A DNA stretch of 64,000 nt, from the NCBI RefSeq assembly GCF_008642375.1, contig NZ_CP029194.1:7000501-7064500 (forward strand), read 5' to 3'. A model generated the notes under the pieces. That model was not told the DNA's origin. It did not search any database and saw nothing but the letters and a program-made list of their open reading frames with translations. How positions within the stretch are numbered: position 1 is the stretch's first letter; every line of letters starts with the position of its first letter. The translations under genes and the position numbers were made by a program. The stretch comes from Streptomyces venezuelae. GTDB lineage: Bacteria > Actinomycetota > Actinomycetes > Streptomycetales > Streptomycetaceae. Below, piece after piece: positions 26,158-34,888 of this stretch.

Positions 26158-27486
26158 GTGCGGCCTATCGGCAGAAGAGGGTTCGTGGCCGGCGCCACCG
26201 GGGCGGCGCTCGCGGTGACGGGAGCGTCGGAGGGAGGGACCGGCGAGACCGCCGGAGCCTCCGCCTCCGACGGGACCGGCAGAGCCACCGCCACCGGGTC
26301 CCCGGCCCGGAAGGGACCGCACCGCCGGCGTGACTTCCGGGGCGTGTGGGTGGCCACCGTCGCCAACCGCGACTGGCCCTCCCGGTCGGGCCTGACCGCC
26401 GAGGAACAGCGCGCCGAACTCCTCGCCCACCTCGACAAGGCCGTCGAGCGCCGGCTCAACGTGGTGGTCCTCCAGGTCCGGCCGGCCGCCGACGCCCTGT
26501 GGCCCTCGCCGCACGAGCCGTGGGCGCAGTGTCTGACCGGTACGCAGGGCCGCGACCCGGGCTGGGACCCGCTGGGCACGGCCGTCGAGGAGGCCCATGC
26601 ACGAGGGCTCGAACTGCACGCCTGGTTCAACCCGTACCGTGTGGCGAACCACACGGATCCCGCCCGGCTCGCCGCGGACCATCCGGCCCGCCTCCGACCG
26701 GAATGGGTGCTGCCCTACGGCGGCAAGCTCTACTACAACCCCGGTCTGCCCGAGGTCCGCCGCTTCGTGCAGGACGCGATGCTGGACGCGGTGCGCCGCT
26801 ACGACGTCGACGCCGTGCACTGGGACGACTACTTCTACCCGTACCCGGTGGCCGGGCAGGTCTTCGCCGACGACGAGGCCTACGCGCGGTACGGGGCGGA
26901 CTTCCCCGACAAGGCGTCCTGGCGGCGGAACAACACCGATCTGCTGGTCTCCGAGATGGCGGCCCGGATCAAGGAGGTCAAGAAGCACGTGGCCTTCGGG
27001 GTGAGCCCCTTCGGCGTGTGGCGGAACATCGCCACCGACCCGGAGGGCTCGGACACCCTTGCCGGAGTCCAGACGTACGACGACCTGTACGCCGACACGC
27101 GCAAGTGGATCCGGGAGGGCTGGATCGACCACGTCGTGCCGCAGCTCTACTGGAACATCGGCCTGCCCGCGGCCGACTACGCGAAGCTGCTGCCCTGGTG
27201 GGACGCGGTCGTCCGGGGGACCGGCGTCGGTCTGTACGTCGGCGAGGCGCTCTACAAGGCGGGCGATCCCGCCCAGCCTGAGGCCTGGCAGGACCCGGGG
27301 GAGCTGTCACGCCATCTGGAGCTCGCCACCACGTACGGGTCGGTCGGCGGGCACTGCTTCTTCGCGGCGAAGGAGGTCGCCGAGGACCGGGCCGGGGCGA
27401 TGGCCACCGTGGTGGCCGATCACTACCCGACCAGGGTCCGTCCGCCGAAGGGGAGGGCTCAGCCGGCTCCCGCCTCGGGGCGGTGA
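26158..27486 (+). CDS. Exported glycoside hydrolase-like protein (GHL10/DUF187)
   Basis: 442 residues. GTG at 26158 follows GGAGGGG at 5-nt spacing. The N-terminus MRPIGRRGFVAGATGAALA looks like a Tat signal (RRGF plus a weakly hydrophobic core). The mature region from about residue 60 is a TIM-barrel with FRGVWVATVANRDWPS, HAWFNPYRVANH, DAVHWDDYFYPYPV and VGVSPFG-type segments, the GHL10 pattern. These proteins are thought to act on cell-wall glycans. The acidic pair in HWDDYFY is the likely active site. The 3' end overlaps the convergent DUF1918 gene by 28 nt. Confidence 0.85.
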   Translation: MRPIGRRGFVAGATGAALAVTGASEGGTGETAGASASDGTGRATATGSPARKGPHRRRDFRGVWVATVANRDWPSRSGLTAEEQRAELLAHLDKAVERRLNVVVLQVRPAADALWPSPHEPWAQCLTGTQGRDPGWDPLGTAVEEAHARGLELHAWFNPYRVANHTDPARLAADHPARLRPEWVLPYGGKLYYNPGLPEVRRFVQDAMLDAVRRYDVDAVHWDDYFYPYPVAGQVFADDEAYARYGADFPDKASWRRNNTDLLVSEMAARIKEVKKHVAFGVSPFGVWRNIATDPEGSDTLAGVQTYDDLYADTRKWIREGWIDHVVPQLYWNIGLPAADYAKLLPWWDAVVRGTGVGLYVGEALYKAGDPAQPEAWQDPGELSRHLELATTYGSVGGHCFFAAKEVAEDRAGAMATVVADHYPTRVRPPKGRAQPAPASGR

Positions 27487-27662
27487 CGCACGACGGTGTC
27501 GGGGCCCGGCGACATCAGGGCCTCGTGACCGTCGTCGTCGAATTTCACGCGGTACGGGGGAGTGCCGTTCTCCCCCAGCACCTGCAGAACCTCGGCCGTA
27601 CGGTCGTGATGACCGACGGTACGGCCGTGCACCAGCAGCTTGTCGCCCACGCTCGCCTGCAT
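27459..27662 (-). CDS. DUF1918 small protein
   Basis: 67 residues: VGDKLLVHGRTVGHHDRTAEVLQVLG, then PPYRVKF and SPGPDTVV, the whole of the DUF1918 domain, an SH3-like barrel found almost only in actinobacteria. Function is unknown. Its last nine codons overlap the 3' end of the hydrolase gene on the other strand. Confidence 0.85.
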   Translation of the reverse strand: MQASVGDKLLVHGRTVGHHDRTAEVLQVLGENGTPPYRVKFDDDGHEALMSPGPDTVVRHRPEAGAG

Positions 27663-27745
27663 CGGGGTGACCTCCTCGCGAACGCGCTAGTCCTGTTCGG
27701 GCTCTCTGTCTGCCATTGTGACCCGCGCCACCCCGATTCGTCGCG

Positions 27746-28741
27746 TCAGCTCTTCGCCCGCTGGGTGACCGCGATGCAGACGAGGACGCCCACGGCGGCG
27801 AGCGGGGCGGCCAGGGGCAGCGACTCGCCGAGCAGGAAGACCGACCAGATCAGGGTGAGGAGCGGCTGCGAGAGCTGGAGCTGGCTGGCCTTGGGGATGC
27901 CGATCTCCGCCATGCCCCGGTACCAGACGTACAGGCCGAAGAAGGTGGAACCGGCGGCGACCCACACCAGGCCGATGACGCCGTGGGCGTTGAGGTGGAC
28001 CGGCTCGATCGACAGCGTGACCGCCGAGGCGACGGCCATCAGCGGCAGGCAGAGGACCAGGGCCCAGCCGATGACCTGCCAGCCCGGCATGAGCGACGCG
28101 AGCCGGCCGCCCTCCGTGTAGCCGGCGGCGCACACGAGCAGCGCCCCGAAGAGGTAGACGTCGCCCGTGGACACGGCGCCGCCGCTCTGCTGGAGGGTGA
28201 AGCCGATCACCACGACGGCCCCGGAGACCGCGGCGAGCCAGAAGGTACGGGACGGGCGTCGCCCGGTCCGGATCGCGGCGAGCGTGGCCGTGGTGAGCGG
28301 CAGCAGGCCCACGACGACTGCGGCGTGCGAGGTGGTGGAGGTCTGCAGGGCCAGCGTGGTCAGGAGCGGGAAGCCGATGACGACACCGCCGGCGACGACG
28401 GCCAGACCGGCCCAGTGGCGGCGCTCCGGCAGCGGCACCCGGCCGGCGAGGAGGAAGACGCCTGCGATGAGAGCGGCGAGCGTGGAGCGGAAGGCCACCA
28501 GGGACCAGGGCCCGAAGCTCTCCAGGCCCCAGACGGTCGACGGGAACGTCAGGGAGAAGGAGACCACGCCGAGGAGGGCGAGCAGGGTCCCACGGGTCCG
28601 GGGGGCGGGCGCCTGCGATCCGGAGGCCGGCCGCGCGGTGGCGCCGGTGACCGCGCCGCCGGTGACCGCGGTGGCAGTCACGGTCGAGGTGGTGCTGACC
28701 GCTATCGTGCTGGGCTTGGTAGCGCTATCCTGTGCTCTCAT
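27746..28741 (-). CDS. EamA/DMT-family exporter
   Basis: 331 residues with ten predicted transmembrane helices in two EamA repeats (FPSTVWGLESFGPWSLVAFRS in the first, YRGMAEIGIPKASQLQLSQPLLTLIWS in the second). It should export a small metabolite. The N-terminal 50 residues before the first helix are Thr/Ala-rich and unusual; a later start is possible. The ATG at 28741 overlaps the ATG of the divergent MocR gene. A TACGCT hexamer ends 5 nt before the ATG, which suggests a leaderless transcript. MocR regulators next to EamA exporters usually control them. Confidence 0.85.
   Translation of the reverse strand: MRAQDSATKPSTIAVSTTSTVTATAVTGGAVTGATARPASGSQAPAPRTRGTLLALLGVVSFSLTFPSTVWGLESFGPWSLVAFRSTLAALIAGVFLLAGRVPLPERRHWAGLAVVAGGVVIGFPLLTTLALQTSTTSHAAVVVGLLPLTTATLAAIRTGRRPSRTFWLAAVSGAVVVIGFTLQQSGGAVSTGDVYLFGALLVCAAGYTEGGRLASLMPGWQVIGWALVLCLPLMAVASAVTLSIEPVHLNAHGVIGLVWVAAGSTFFGLYVWYRGMAEIGIPKASQLQLSQPLLTLIWSVFLLGESLPLAAPLAAVGVLVCIAVTQRAKS
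28701..28731 (+). promoter_or_regulatory. MocR promoter with direct repeats (candidate operator)
   Basis: GCTATC occurs at 28701-28706 and 28724-28729, 23 nt apart (about two helical turns); the palindrome TAGCGCTA (28720-28727) overlaps the second. TATCCT (28726-28731) is the likely -10, 8 nt before the MocR ATG. Direct repeats are the usual site type for MocR regulators. The element lies inside the EamA coding sequence. Confidence 0.5.
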
Positions 28742-30173
28742 GCATGAGCGTAGCAGTGTCGCGGAACTGGCGGAATCTCTGAAAGCGGAGCTCGACCGCT
28801 ACTCTCCAGGTGGAAAGCTGCCGTCGAGCCGGGCGCTTGTCGAGCGCTACCGCGTCTCTCCGGTCACCGTCACCCGAGCCCTCGCCCAGCTCGCCGCCGA
28901 GGGCCTCGTCGTCACCCGCCCCGGCGCGGGCGCCTTCCGTGCCGAGCCGCGCGCCACCCCGGTCGCCGGGGACACCTCCTGGCAGGAGCTCGCGCTCAGC
29001 GCCGACACCGCCACCGAGCTCGTCCCCCGGGCCGTCGACGCCTCCGGCGTCCTCGTCACCCTCTCCGCGCCGCCGCCCGGAGTGATCGAGTTCAACGGCG
29101 GATACCTCCACCACTCCCTCCAGCCCGAACGGGCCCTCGCCGCCGCCCTCGCCCGCGCCGGACGACGCCCCGGTGCCTGGGGGCGACCGCCCACGGACGG
29201 TCTGCCCGAGCTGCGCGAGTGGTTCGCCCGCGAGATCGGCGGGAGTGTCACCGCCGCCGAGGTGCTGATCACCGCGGGCGGCCAGTCCGCCATCACCACC
29301 GCGCTGCGTGCCCTCGCCCCGCCCGGCACCCCCGTCCTCGTCGAGTCGCCCACCTACCCGGGCATGCTCGCCGTGGCCCGCGCCGCCGGACTCCGGCCCG
29401 TCCCCGTACCGTGCGACGCCGACGGGGTCCGCCCCGATCTCCTCGAAGCCGCCTTCCGCGCCACCGGGGCCCGGGTCTTCGTCTGCCAGCCGCTCTTCCA
29501 GAACCCGACCGGCACCGCGCTCGCCCCGGACCGTCGCCGGGAGGTCGTCCGCATCGCCCGGGCCGCCGGTGCCTTCGTCGTCGAGGACGACTTCGCCCGC
29601 CGGCTCGTCCACGAGGGCGCGGGCCCGCTCCCCGCGACCCTCGCCGCCGAGGACCCCGACGGCGTCGTCGTCCACGTCTGCTCGCTCACCAAGCCCACCT
29701 CGCCCAATCTGCGCGTCGGCGCCCTCGCCGCCCGCGGCCCCGTCCTGGAACGCCTGCGCGCCATCCAGGTCGTCGACAGCTTCTTCGTCCCCCGCCCTCT
29801 CCAGGAGGCCGCGCTCGAACTCGTCGGCTCCCCGGCCTGGCCCCGCCACCTCCGGGCCGTCTCCCAGGAGCTCAGGAACCGCCGGGAGGTCATGACCGGC
29901 GCCGTCGCCCTCCACCTCCCCGAATTCGCCCTGCCCCGCGTCCCCTCCGGCGGCTACCACCTCTGGCTGCGCCTCCCCGACACCCTGCCCGAGGCCTCGC
30001 TCCTCGCCACCGCCCTGCGCACCGGCGTCGCCGTCGCCCCCGGCCGCCCCTACTTCTGCGCCGAACCCCCCGCGGGCCACATCCGGCTGAGTTTCGCGGG
30101 TGTGGCGGGCCCCATCGAGATCGCGGAAGGGGTGCGCCGCCTGCGGACGGCCGTCGACGAGCTCGCCACCTGA
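28740..30173 (+). CDS. MocR-type regulator (GntR domain fused to aminotransferase)
   Basis: 477 residues. Residues 1-75 are a GntR winged helix (LPSSRALVERYRVSPVTVTRALAQLAAEGLV). From residue 110 a fold-type I aminotransferase domain follows, with QPLFQNPTGTAL, the aspartate in VVEDDFARRL and the PLP lysine in CSLTKPTSPNLRVG. It is a PLP-dependent transcription factor, not an active aminotransferase in known members. The gene is divergent from the EamA exporter with overlapping start codons, so it very likely regulates that gene and itself. Confidence 0.9.
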   Translation: MHERSSVAELAESLKAELDRYSPGGKLPSSRALVERYRVSPVTVTRALAQLAAEGLVVTRPGAGAFRAEPRATPVAGDTSWQELALSADTATELVPRAVDASGVLVTLSAPPPGVIEFNGGYLHHSLQPERALAAALARAGRRPGAWGRPPTDGLPELREWFAREIGGSVTAAEVLITAGGQSAITTALRALAPPGTPVLVESPTYPGMLAVARAAGLRPVPVPCDADGVRPDLLEAAFRATGARVFVCQPLFQNPTGTALAPDRRREVVRIARAAGAFVVEDDFARRLVHEGAGPLPATLAAEDPDGVVVHVCSLTKPTSPNLRVGALAARGPVLERLRAIQVVDSFFVPRPLQEAALELVGSPAWPRHLRAVSQELRNRREVMTGAVALHLPEFALPRVPSGGYHLWLRLPDTLPEASLLATALRTGVAVAPGRPYFCAEPPAGHIRLSFAGVAGPIEIAEGVRRLRTAVDELAT

Positions 30174-30276
30174 GCGAGCCCCGGTCCGGGCGAGGGCCCG
30201 GACCGGGCCGCACCGCGCCGGCCGTGCGCGGCAAATTCACCTGACACGATCCCGCGGCACCTGGAACCCTGCGGCC

Positions 30277-30738
30277 ATGAACTCCGGCCCCGCCTCCGCC
30301 CCCTCCGGCGCCCCCGTCATGCACGGGGCGTACGAGATCTCAGCCGACCCCGCGCGCGTCGACGCGGCCCGCGTCCACCACTGGCTCTCCACGGACGCCT
30401 ACTGGGCCCTCGGCCGACCTCGGGAGAAACAGGACGCGGCCATCGCGGGATCGCTCAACTTCGGCGCCTATGACGCGGAGACCGGGGAGATGGCGGCGTA
30501 CGCGCGTGTCGTCACCGACTACGCCACCTTCGCCTGGCTCTGCGACGTCTACGTCGAACCGGCGGCCCGCGGCACCGGCCTCGGCACGGCCCTCGTCGTC
30601 GCCGTCCGCGACCACCTCGCCCCGCACGGACTGCGCCGCATCATGCTCGCCACGGCCGACGCGCACGGCGTCTACGAGAAGGTAGGTTTCACGCCACTGC
30701 AGAATCCGGACAAGTGGATGGCTCTCGGACAGCAGTGA
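30277..30738 (+). CDS. GNAT-family N-acetyltransferase
   Basis: 153 residues. The acetyl-CoA site appears as VYVEPAARGTGLGTALVVAVRDHL (R/Q-x-x-G-x-G/A pattern), followed by LRRIMLATADAHGVYEKVGF. The N-terminal part (YEISADPARVDAARVHHWLSTDAYW) is that of the YjdJ/PanZ-like small acetyltransferases often named in genomes as acetyltransferases without known substrate. Cytoplasmic. No strong ribosome site is seen before ATG at 30277. Confidence 0.85.
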   Translation: MNSGPASAPSGAPVMHGAYEISADPARVDAARVHHWLSTDAYWALGRPREKQDAAIAGSLNFGAYDAETGEMAAYARVVTDYATFAWLCDVYVEPAARGTGLGTALVVAVRDHLAPHGLRRIMLATADAHGVYEKVGFTPLQNPDKWMALGQQ

Positions 30739-30807
30739 CCCGGCGCCTCTCCGGTCCCGGGAATCGACCCCTTGACCTGGGAGGCCACCGGCCTCACGAT
30801 CGCGGCC

Positions 30808-31383
30808 ATGAGTCTTCGGGTGACGCTCGTCGCGGCGGCACGCAGCTCCTCCCTGCTCGCCGAACGCTTCGACGACGACCGGCCGCTCGACGAGGCCGGC
30901 TGGTACGAGGTGCAGGTCGCCGCGCCCGCGCTCATCCCGCTCGGCGCGGCGGAACTGCGCTACTGCTCCCCGACCCCGCGCAGCCGTGCCACCGGCACCG
31001 CCCTCGGCTACGCGCCCCTGGCCCAGCCCGCGCTGCGCGAGTGCGACATGGGCCGCTGGCGCGGCCTCACCCTGGCCGAGGTCGCCGCCCTTGAACCGTC
31101 CGCCGTCGACGCCTGGCTCACCGACGCCCGCACCGCCCCGCACGGCGGCGAGCCACTCCTCGCCTTCATCACCCGGATAGGGAACTGGCTCGACACCCGC
31201 CCCGCCGAGGACTGCTCCATCGTCGCCGTCGCCGAACCCTCCGTCGTCCGGGCCGCCCTCGTGTACGCGCTGAAGGCGCCGCCCTCCACGTACTGGAACG
31301 TCGACGTCCGCCCGCTCTCCACCGTCACCCTCACCGGCCGCCCCGGCCTCTGGCACCTCCAGCTCGACGCGGCCCTGCGCTGA
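30808..31383 (+). CDS. Histidine phosphatase-fold protein lacking catalytic histidines
   Basis: 191 residues with the overall order of the phosphoglycerate mutase/histidine phosphatase family: a first strand (VTLVAAARSS, residues 5-14), RYCSPTPRSRATGTAL (residues 51-65), ECDMGRWRGLTLAEV (residues 78-92), GGEPLLAFITRI with the acidic residue E115, and IVAVAEPSVVRAALV (residues 138-152). The first motif should read RHG but has AAR, and the later catalytic His position holds E143. It is therefore probably inactive as a phosphatase. The open frame extends 12 codons upstream; ATG at 30808 fits the family start. Confidence 0.75.
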   Translation: MSLRVTLVAAARSSSLLAERFDDDRPLDEAGWYEVQVAAPALIPLGAAELRYCSPTPRSRATGTALGYAPLAQPALRECDMGRWRGLTLAEVAALEPSAVDAWLTDARTAPHGGEPLLAFITRIGNWLDTRPAEDCSIVAVAEPSVVRAALVYALKAPPSTYWNVDVRPLSTVTLTGRPGLWHLQLDAALR

Positions 31384-31486
31384 ACGACGGCCTCGCCTCC
31401 CCGACCGACCGGCACCCGGGGGTGCCCGTGTGGCATCCGGCGGGCACGACGGCAGGCATCCGGCGGGGAAGCAGGCCGCGACCGGC

Positions 31487-31492
31487 TAGCCT
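31487..31492 (+). promoter_or_regulatory. -10 element of the RlmG-like gene
   Basis: TAGCCT, 9 nt before the ATG at 31502; the transcript would have almost no leader and no ribosome site is visible. Confidence 0.5.
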
Positions 31493-31501
31493 GAGAGCAC
31501 G

Positions 31502-32683
31502 ATGAACCGTTTGAGCACGTCATGGGGCGCCTTCACGCTGACCCGCTTCCCCGAGGACCCGCGCGAGCAGCTGCGCGCCTGGGACGCGGCCGACGAATAT
31601 CTCCTGGGCCACCTGGCCGAGAGCGGTACCGACCTGTCCGGCCGCGTCGCCGTCCTCGGCGACCGCTGGGGAGCCCTCGCCACCGCCCTGCAGGCCGCCG
31701 GCCCCGCCGAACTCGTCCAGATCACCGACTCGTACCTCGGCGGCCGGGCCACCCGCGCGAACCTCGCGCGCGCCGGCGCCGCCCCGGGGGCCGTCCGGCT
31801 GCTGACGACGCAGGACCCGCCGCCCGAGCGGATCGACGTGCTCCTCGTCCGCGTCCCCAAGAGCCTCGCGCTCCTGGAGGACCAGCTGCACCGGATCGCG
31901 CCCGCCGTCCACGAAGGCACCGTGATCGTCGGCGCCGGCATGGTCAAGGAGATCCACACCTCCACCCTCAAGCTCTTCGAGCGGATCCTCGGCCCCACCC
32001 GCACCTCACTCGCGGTGAAGAAGGCCCGACTGATCCACACCACCCCCGACCCGGCCCTCAAGCCCGGCCGGAACCCCTGGCCCTACCGGTACGACCTCCC
32101 GGCCGACACCCCCGCGCCCGGCCTTCCCGGGCTCACCGTCACCAACCACGCCGGTGTGTTCTGCGCCGACCGCCTCGACATCGGCACGCGCTTCCTCCTC
32201 GCCAACCTCCCCGGCGGCTTCGGCCGGGCCCGGGTCGCCGACCTCGGCTGCGGCAACGGCGTCGTCGGCCTCGCCATCGCCCTCGCCGAGCCCGAGGCGG
32301 AGCTGGTCCTCGCCGACGAGTCGTACCAGGCGGTGGCCTCCGCCCGGGAGAACTTCCGAGCCCACGTGGGCGACGACCGCAAGGTCGAGTTCCTCGTCGG
32401 CGACGGGCTCAGCGACCTGCCCGCAGGCTCGGTCGACCTCGTCCTCAACAACCCGCCGTTCCACAGTCACCAGGCCACCACCGACCGCACCGCCCGCCGG
32501 ATGTTCACCGACGCGCGGCGCGCACTGCGGCCGGGCGGCGAGCTGTGGATCATCGGCAACCGGCACCTCGGCTACCACGTGACCCTCCGCCGCATCTTCG
32601 GGAACAGCGAGCTCGTCGCGAGCGACGCGAAGTTCGTGGTCCTGCGGGCCGTGCGTCAGCCCGACCGGGAAGACCCCCGCTGA
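31502..32683 (+). CDS. Class I methyltransferase, RlmG/RsmC type
   Basis: 393 residues. The N-terminal half (residues 1-190) is the degenerate methyltransferase-like RNA-binding domain, with GTVIVGAGMVKEIHTST. The C-terminal half is the active domain: SAM motif VADLGCGNGVVGLAIAL, acidic residue in LVLADES, and the catalytic NNPPFHSH. RlmG and RsmC methylate the N2 of guanine in 23S or 16S rRNA; NPPFH matches this substrate class. The target base is not certain. Near-leaderless transcript. Confidence 0.9.
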   Translation: MNRLSTSWGAFTLTRFPEDPREQLRAWDAADEYLLGHLAESGTDLSGRVAVLGDRWGALATALQAAGPAELVQITDSYLGGRATRANLARAGAAPGAVRLLTTQDPPPERIDVLLVRVPKSLALLEDQLHRIAPAVHEGTVIVGAGMVKEIHTSTLKLFERILGPTRTSLAVKKARLIHTTPDPALKPGRNPWPYRYDLPADTPAPGLPGLTVTNHAGVFCADRLDIGTRFLLANLPGGFGRARVADLGCGNGVVGLAIALAEPEAELVLADESYQAVASARENFRAHVGDDRKVEFLVGDGLSDLPAGSVDLVLNNPPFHSHQATTDRTARRMFTDARRALRPGGELWIIGNRHLGYHVTLRRIFGNSELVASDAKFVVLRAVRQPDREDPR

Positions 32684-32687
32684 GGCG

Positions 32688-33089
32688 TCAGCCCCAGGTG
32701 CGGGAGCAGAGGACGAGCGGGTAGCCGTCGGGGTCGGCGACGGTGACGCCGTACTCGTCCCAGTACGGGTTGTGCGCGGGTATCCGCGTACCGCCCGCCT
32801 CGACCAGCCGCTCGACCTGCTCCTCCTCGACGGGCGCGCCGAGGTAGACGACGAACAGGTCCTCGACGGTCGGGGCGGGCTCCACCGGGCTGTCGGGGTC
32901 GCGCGTCAGCTCGAAGTGCCAGCCGCCGCCGGCCGGGCCGACCATGAGCAGGTCGTGCTTGCCGGGCTCGCGCACGGGGGAGCGCCACTGCACGGCGAGG
33001 CCGAGCCCGTCGACGTAGAACCGCTCGGCGGCGGCGAGGTCCCGCGAGGGGCGGGCGATCCGTACGTGGGTCTGCGCATTGACGATCAT
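32688..33089 (-). CDS. VOC-family (glyoxalase/dioxygenase-fold) protein
   Basis: 133 residues in two beta-alpha-beta-beta-beta repeats: HVRIARPSRDLAAAERFYVDGLGL and WDEYGVTVADPDGYPLVLCSRTW. Metal ligands would be H8 and an acidic residue near the end; the set is incomplete for a classic glyoxalase I. Function unknown. It converges on the RlmG-like gene with a 4-nt gap. Confidence 0.85.
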   Translation of the reverse strand: MIVNAQTHVRIARPSRDLAAAERFYVDGLGLAVQWRSPVREPGKHDLLMVGPAGGGWHFELTRDPDSPVEPAPTVEDLFVVYLGAPVEEEQVERLVEAGGTRIPAHNPYWDEYGVTVADPDGYPLVLCSRTWG

Positions 33090-33151
33090 GACGCCACATT
33101 AGGCGGGCAGGGGGAGCCGGGGCCTCAGGGGTGTCCCTCCCGCACCCCGGA

Positions 33152-33181
33152 CCGGACCCTGACACACAGGTCAGGGTCCGG
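33152..33181 (-). terminator. Terminator after the ABC-F gene
   Basis: A perfect 12-bp stem (CCGGACCCTGAC and complement) with a 6-nt loop, 26 nt beyond the ABC-F stop codon on the minus strand. Confidence 0.75.
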
Positions 33182-33207
33182 GTCCCACGTCCCGGGCCCC
33201 GGCCTCC

Positions 33208-34806
33208 TCACGCCAGGGTGACGAGCTCCCGGTACTCCTCGCTCCACAGGTCCTCGTCCGCGTCCGGGAGCAGCAGGACCCGCTCCGGGCGCAGCGCGTG
33301 GATGGCGCCTTCGTCGTGCGTGACCATGACGATCGCGCCCGGGTAGGTGCCCACGGCCGCCAGGACCTCGTCCCGGGAGGCGGGGTCCAGGTTGTTCGTG
33401 GGCTCGTCCAGCAGCAGGACGTTCGCGCCGGAGTGGACGAGCGCGGCCAGAGCCAGCCGGGTCTTCTCGCCGCCGGAGAGCACCCCGGCCGGCTTGTCGG
33501 CCTCGTCGCCCCGGAAGAGGAAGGCGCCGAGCACCGCCCGCACCTCACCGTCCGTCAGGTGCGGCGCCGCCCCCGCGAGGTTCTCCCGGACCGTACGGCC
33601 CGGCTCGAGGGTCTCGTGCTCCTGGGCGAAGTACCCGAGGCGCAGCCCGTGCCCCCGCACGACCCGCCCCGCGTCGGGCGTCTCCGCCCCGGCAAGCAGC
33701 CGCAGCAGCGTCGTCTTCCCGGCTCCGTTGAGCCCGAGGACGACCAGCCTGCTGCCCCGGTCGACCGCCAGGTCCACCCCGCCGAGCACGGGGCGTTCCC
33801 CGTACGCCTTGGTGAGCGAGACGGCGCCCAGCGGCGTACGGCCGCAGGGCGCGGGCTCGGGCAGCCGGATGCGGGCGACCCGCTCGGCCTGCCGCGCCGG
33901 GTCGAGCCCCGCGAGCATGCGGTCGGCCCTGCGCGCCATGCTGCGGGCCGTCGTCGCCGTCGCCACCCGGGACTTCATGCGTTCCGCCTGCGCGTGCAGC
34001 GCGGACGCCTTCCGCTCGGCGTTGGCGCGCTCGCGCACTCGGCGGCGCTCGTCCGCGTCCCGCTGGGCGAGGTAGGCGCGCCAGCCGGTGTTGTGGACGT
34101 CGAGAGCGGCGCGCCCCGGGTCGAGGTGGAAGACGCGGTTGACGGTGTCGGTGAGGAACTGGACGTCGTGGCTGATCAGCACCAGTCCGCCCCGGTGCGC
34201 GGTCAGGAAGCCGCGCAGCCAGCCGATCGAGTCGGCGTCCAGATGGTTGGTCGGCTCGTCGAGGAGCAGGGTGTCCTCCGGGCCGTGACCGGCGAAGAGG
34301 ATCCGCGCCAGCTCGACGCGGCGCTTCTGCCCTCCGGACAGCCGGCCGACGGGTCGGTCCAGCACCTCGGCGGGCAGTCCGAGGCCGGCGGCGACCCGGG
34401 CCGCCTCCGCCTCCGCCGCGTATCCGCCGCCCGCCTCGAACGCGGCCTCCGCCCGGTCGTACGCGGCGAGCGCCCGCGCGTCGGGTGCCTCGCCGAGCCG
34501 GCGGGCCGCCTCCGCGAGCCGCCGGACGGCCCGGTCGAGGCCACGCGCGGAGAGGATCCGGTCGGTGACGGACACGGTCGGGTCGGCGGCCCGCGAGTCC
34601 TGCGGGAGGTGGCCGACGGAGCCGGTACGGGTCACGGTGCCGGCGGCCGGGGCGCGCAGCCCGGCCAGGGTGTCGAGCAGGGTGGTCTTGCCGGCGCCGT
34701 TGCGGCCGACGAGGCCGATCCGGTCGCCGGGGGCGACGTGGAAGGAGACGCCGGACAGCAGGAGCCGGGCGCCGACGCGCACGTCGGCACCACGAACGGT
34801 GATCAC
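33208..34806 (-). CDS. ABC-F family ATPase (ribosome-associated)
   Basis: 532 residues, two ABC domains without membrane segments. Walker A sites are GRNGAGKTT and GLNGAGKTT; signature motifs are LSGGQKRR and LSGGEKTR; Walker B sites are LLLDEPTNHLD and LLLDEPTNNLD. The basic linker between them (ADERRRVRERANAERK) is the ribosome-facing part. ABC-F proteins rescue or protect ribosomes, and some give resistance to macrolides, lincosamides or pleuromutilins. GTG at 34806 (after CGGAGC) is preferred; the frame runs 11 codons upstream. A seven-codon leader ORF lies about 60 nt upstream. Confidence 0.92.
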   Translation of the reverse strand: MITVRGADVRVGARLLLSGVSFHVAPGDRIGLVGRNGAGKTTLLDTLAGLRAPAAGTVTRTGSVGHLPQDSRAADPTVSVTDRILSARGLDRAVRRLAEAARRLGEAPDARALAAYDRAEAAFEAGGGYAAEAEAARVAAGLGLPAEVLDRPVGRLSGGQKRRVELARILFAGHGPEDTLLLDEPTNHLDADSIGWLRGFLTAHRGGLVLISHDVQFLTDTVNRVFHLDPGRAALDVHNTGWRAYLAQRDADERRRVRERANAERKASALHAQAERMKSRVATATTARSMARRADRMLAGLDPARQAERVARIRLPEPAPCGRTPLGAVSLTKAYGERPVLGGVDLAVDRGSRLVVLGLNGAGKTTLLRLLAGAETPDAGRVVRGHGLRLGYFAQEHETLEPGRTVRENLAGAAPHLTDGEVRAVLGAFLFRGDEADKPAGVLSGGEKTRLALAALVHSGANVLLLDEPTNNLDPASRDEVLAAVGTYPGAIVMVTHDEGAIHALRPERVLLLPDADEDLWSEEYRELVTLA

Positions 34807-34864
34807 GGGATAACGCTCCGAAACAGCTGAGGGACACACGGGTGGCGTGGAAGTGGGTCCGCAG

Positions 34865-34888
34865 CTAGGAGATTCGGGGCGTAGACAT
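34865..34888 (-). CDS. Leaderless seven-residue leader peptide before the ABC-F gene
   Basis: ATG at 34888 opens MSTPRIS then TAG. The -10 hexamer TAGCCT (34895-34900 on the minus strand) ends 6 nt before the ATG, so transcription should start at the ATG itself. Antibiotic-responsive ABC-F genes are often controlled by drug-stalled translation of such short leaders. Function here is inferred. Confidence 0.6.
   Translation of the reverse strand: MSTPRIS

Noticed and set aside
30808..31383. Frameshifted or broken phosphatase gene
   Set aside because: The frame is continuous at normal family length and other motifs are intact, so loss of the histidines looks like real substitution.
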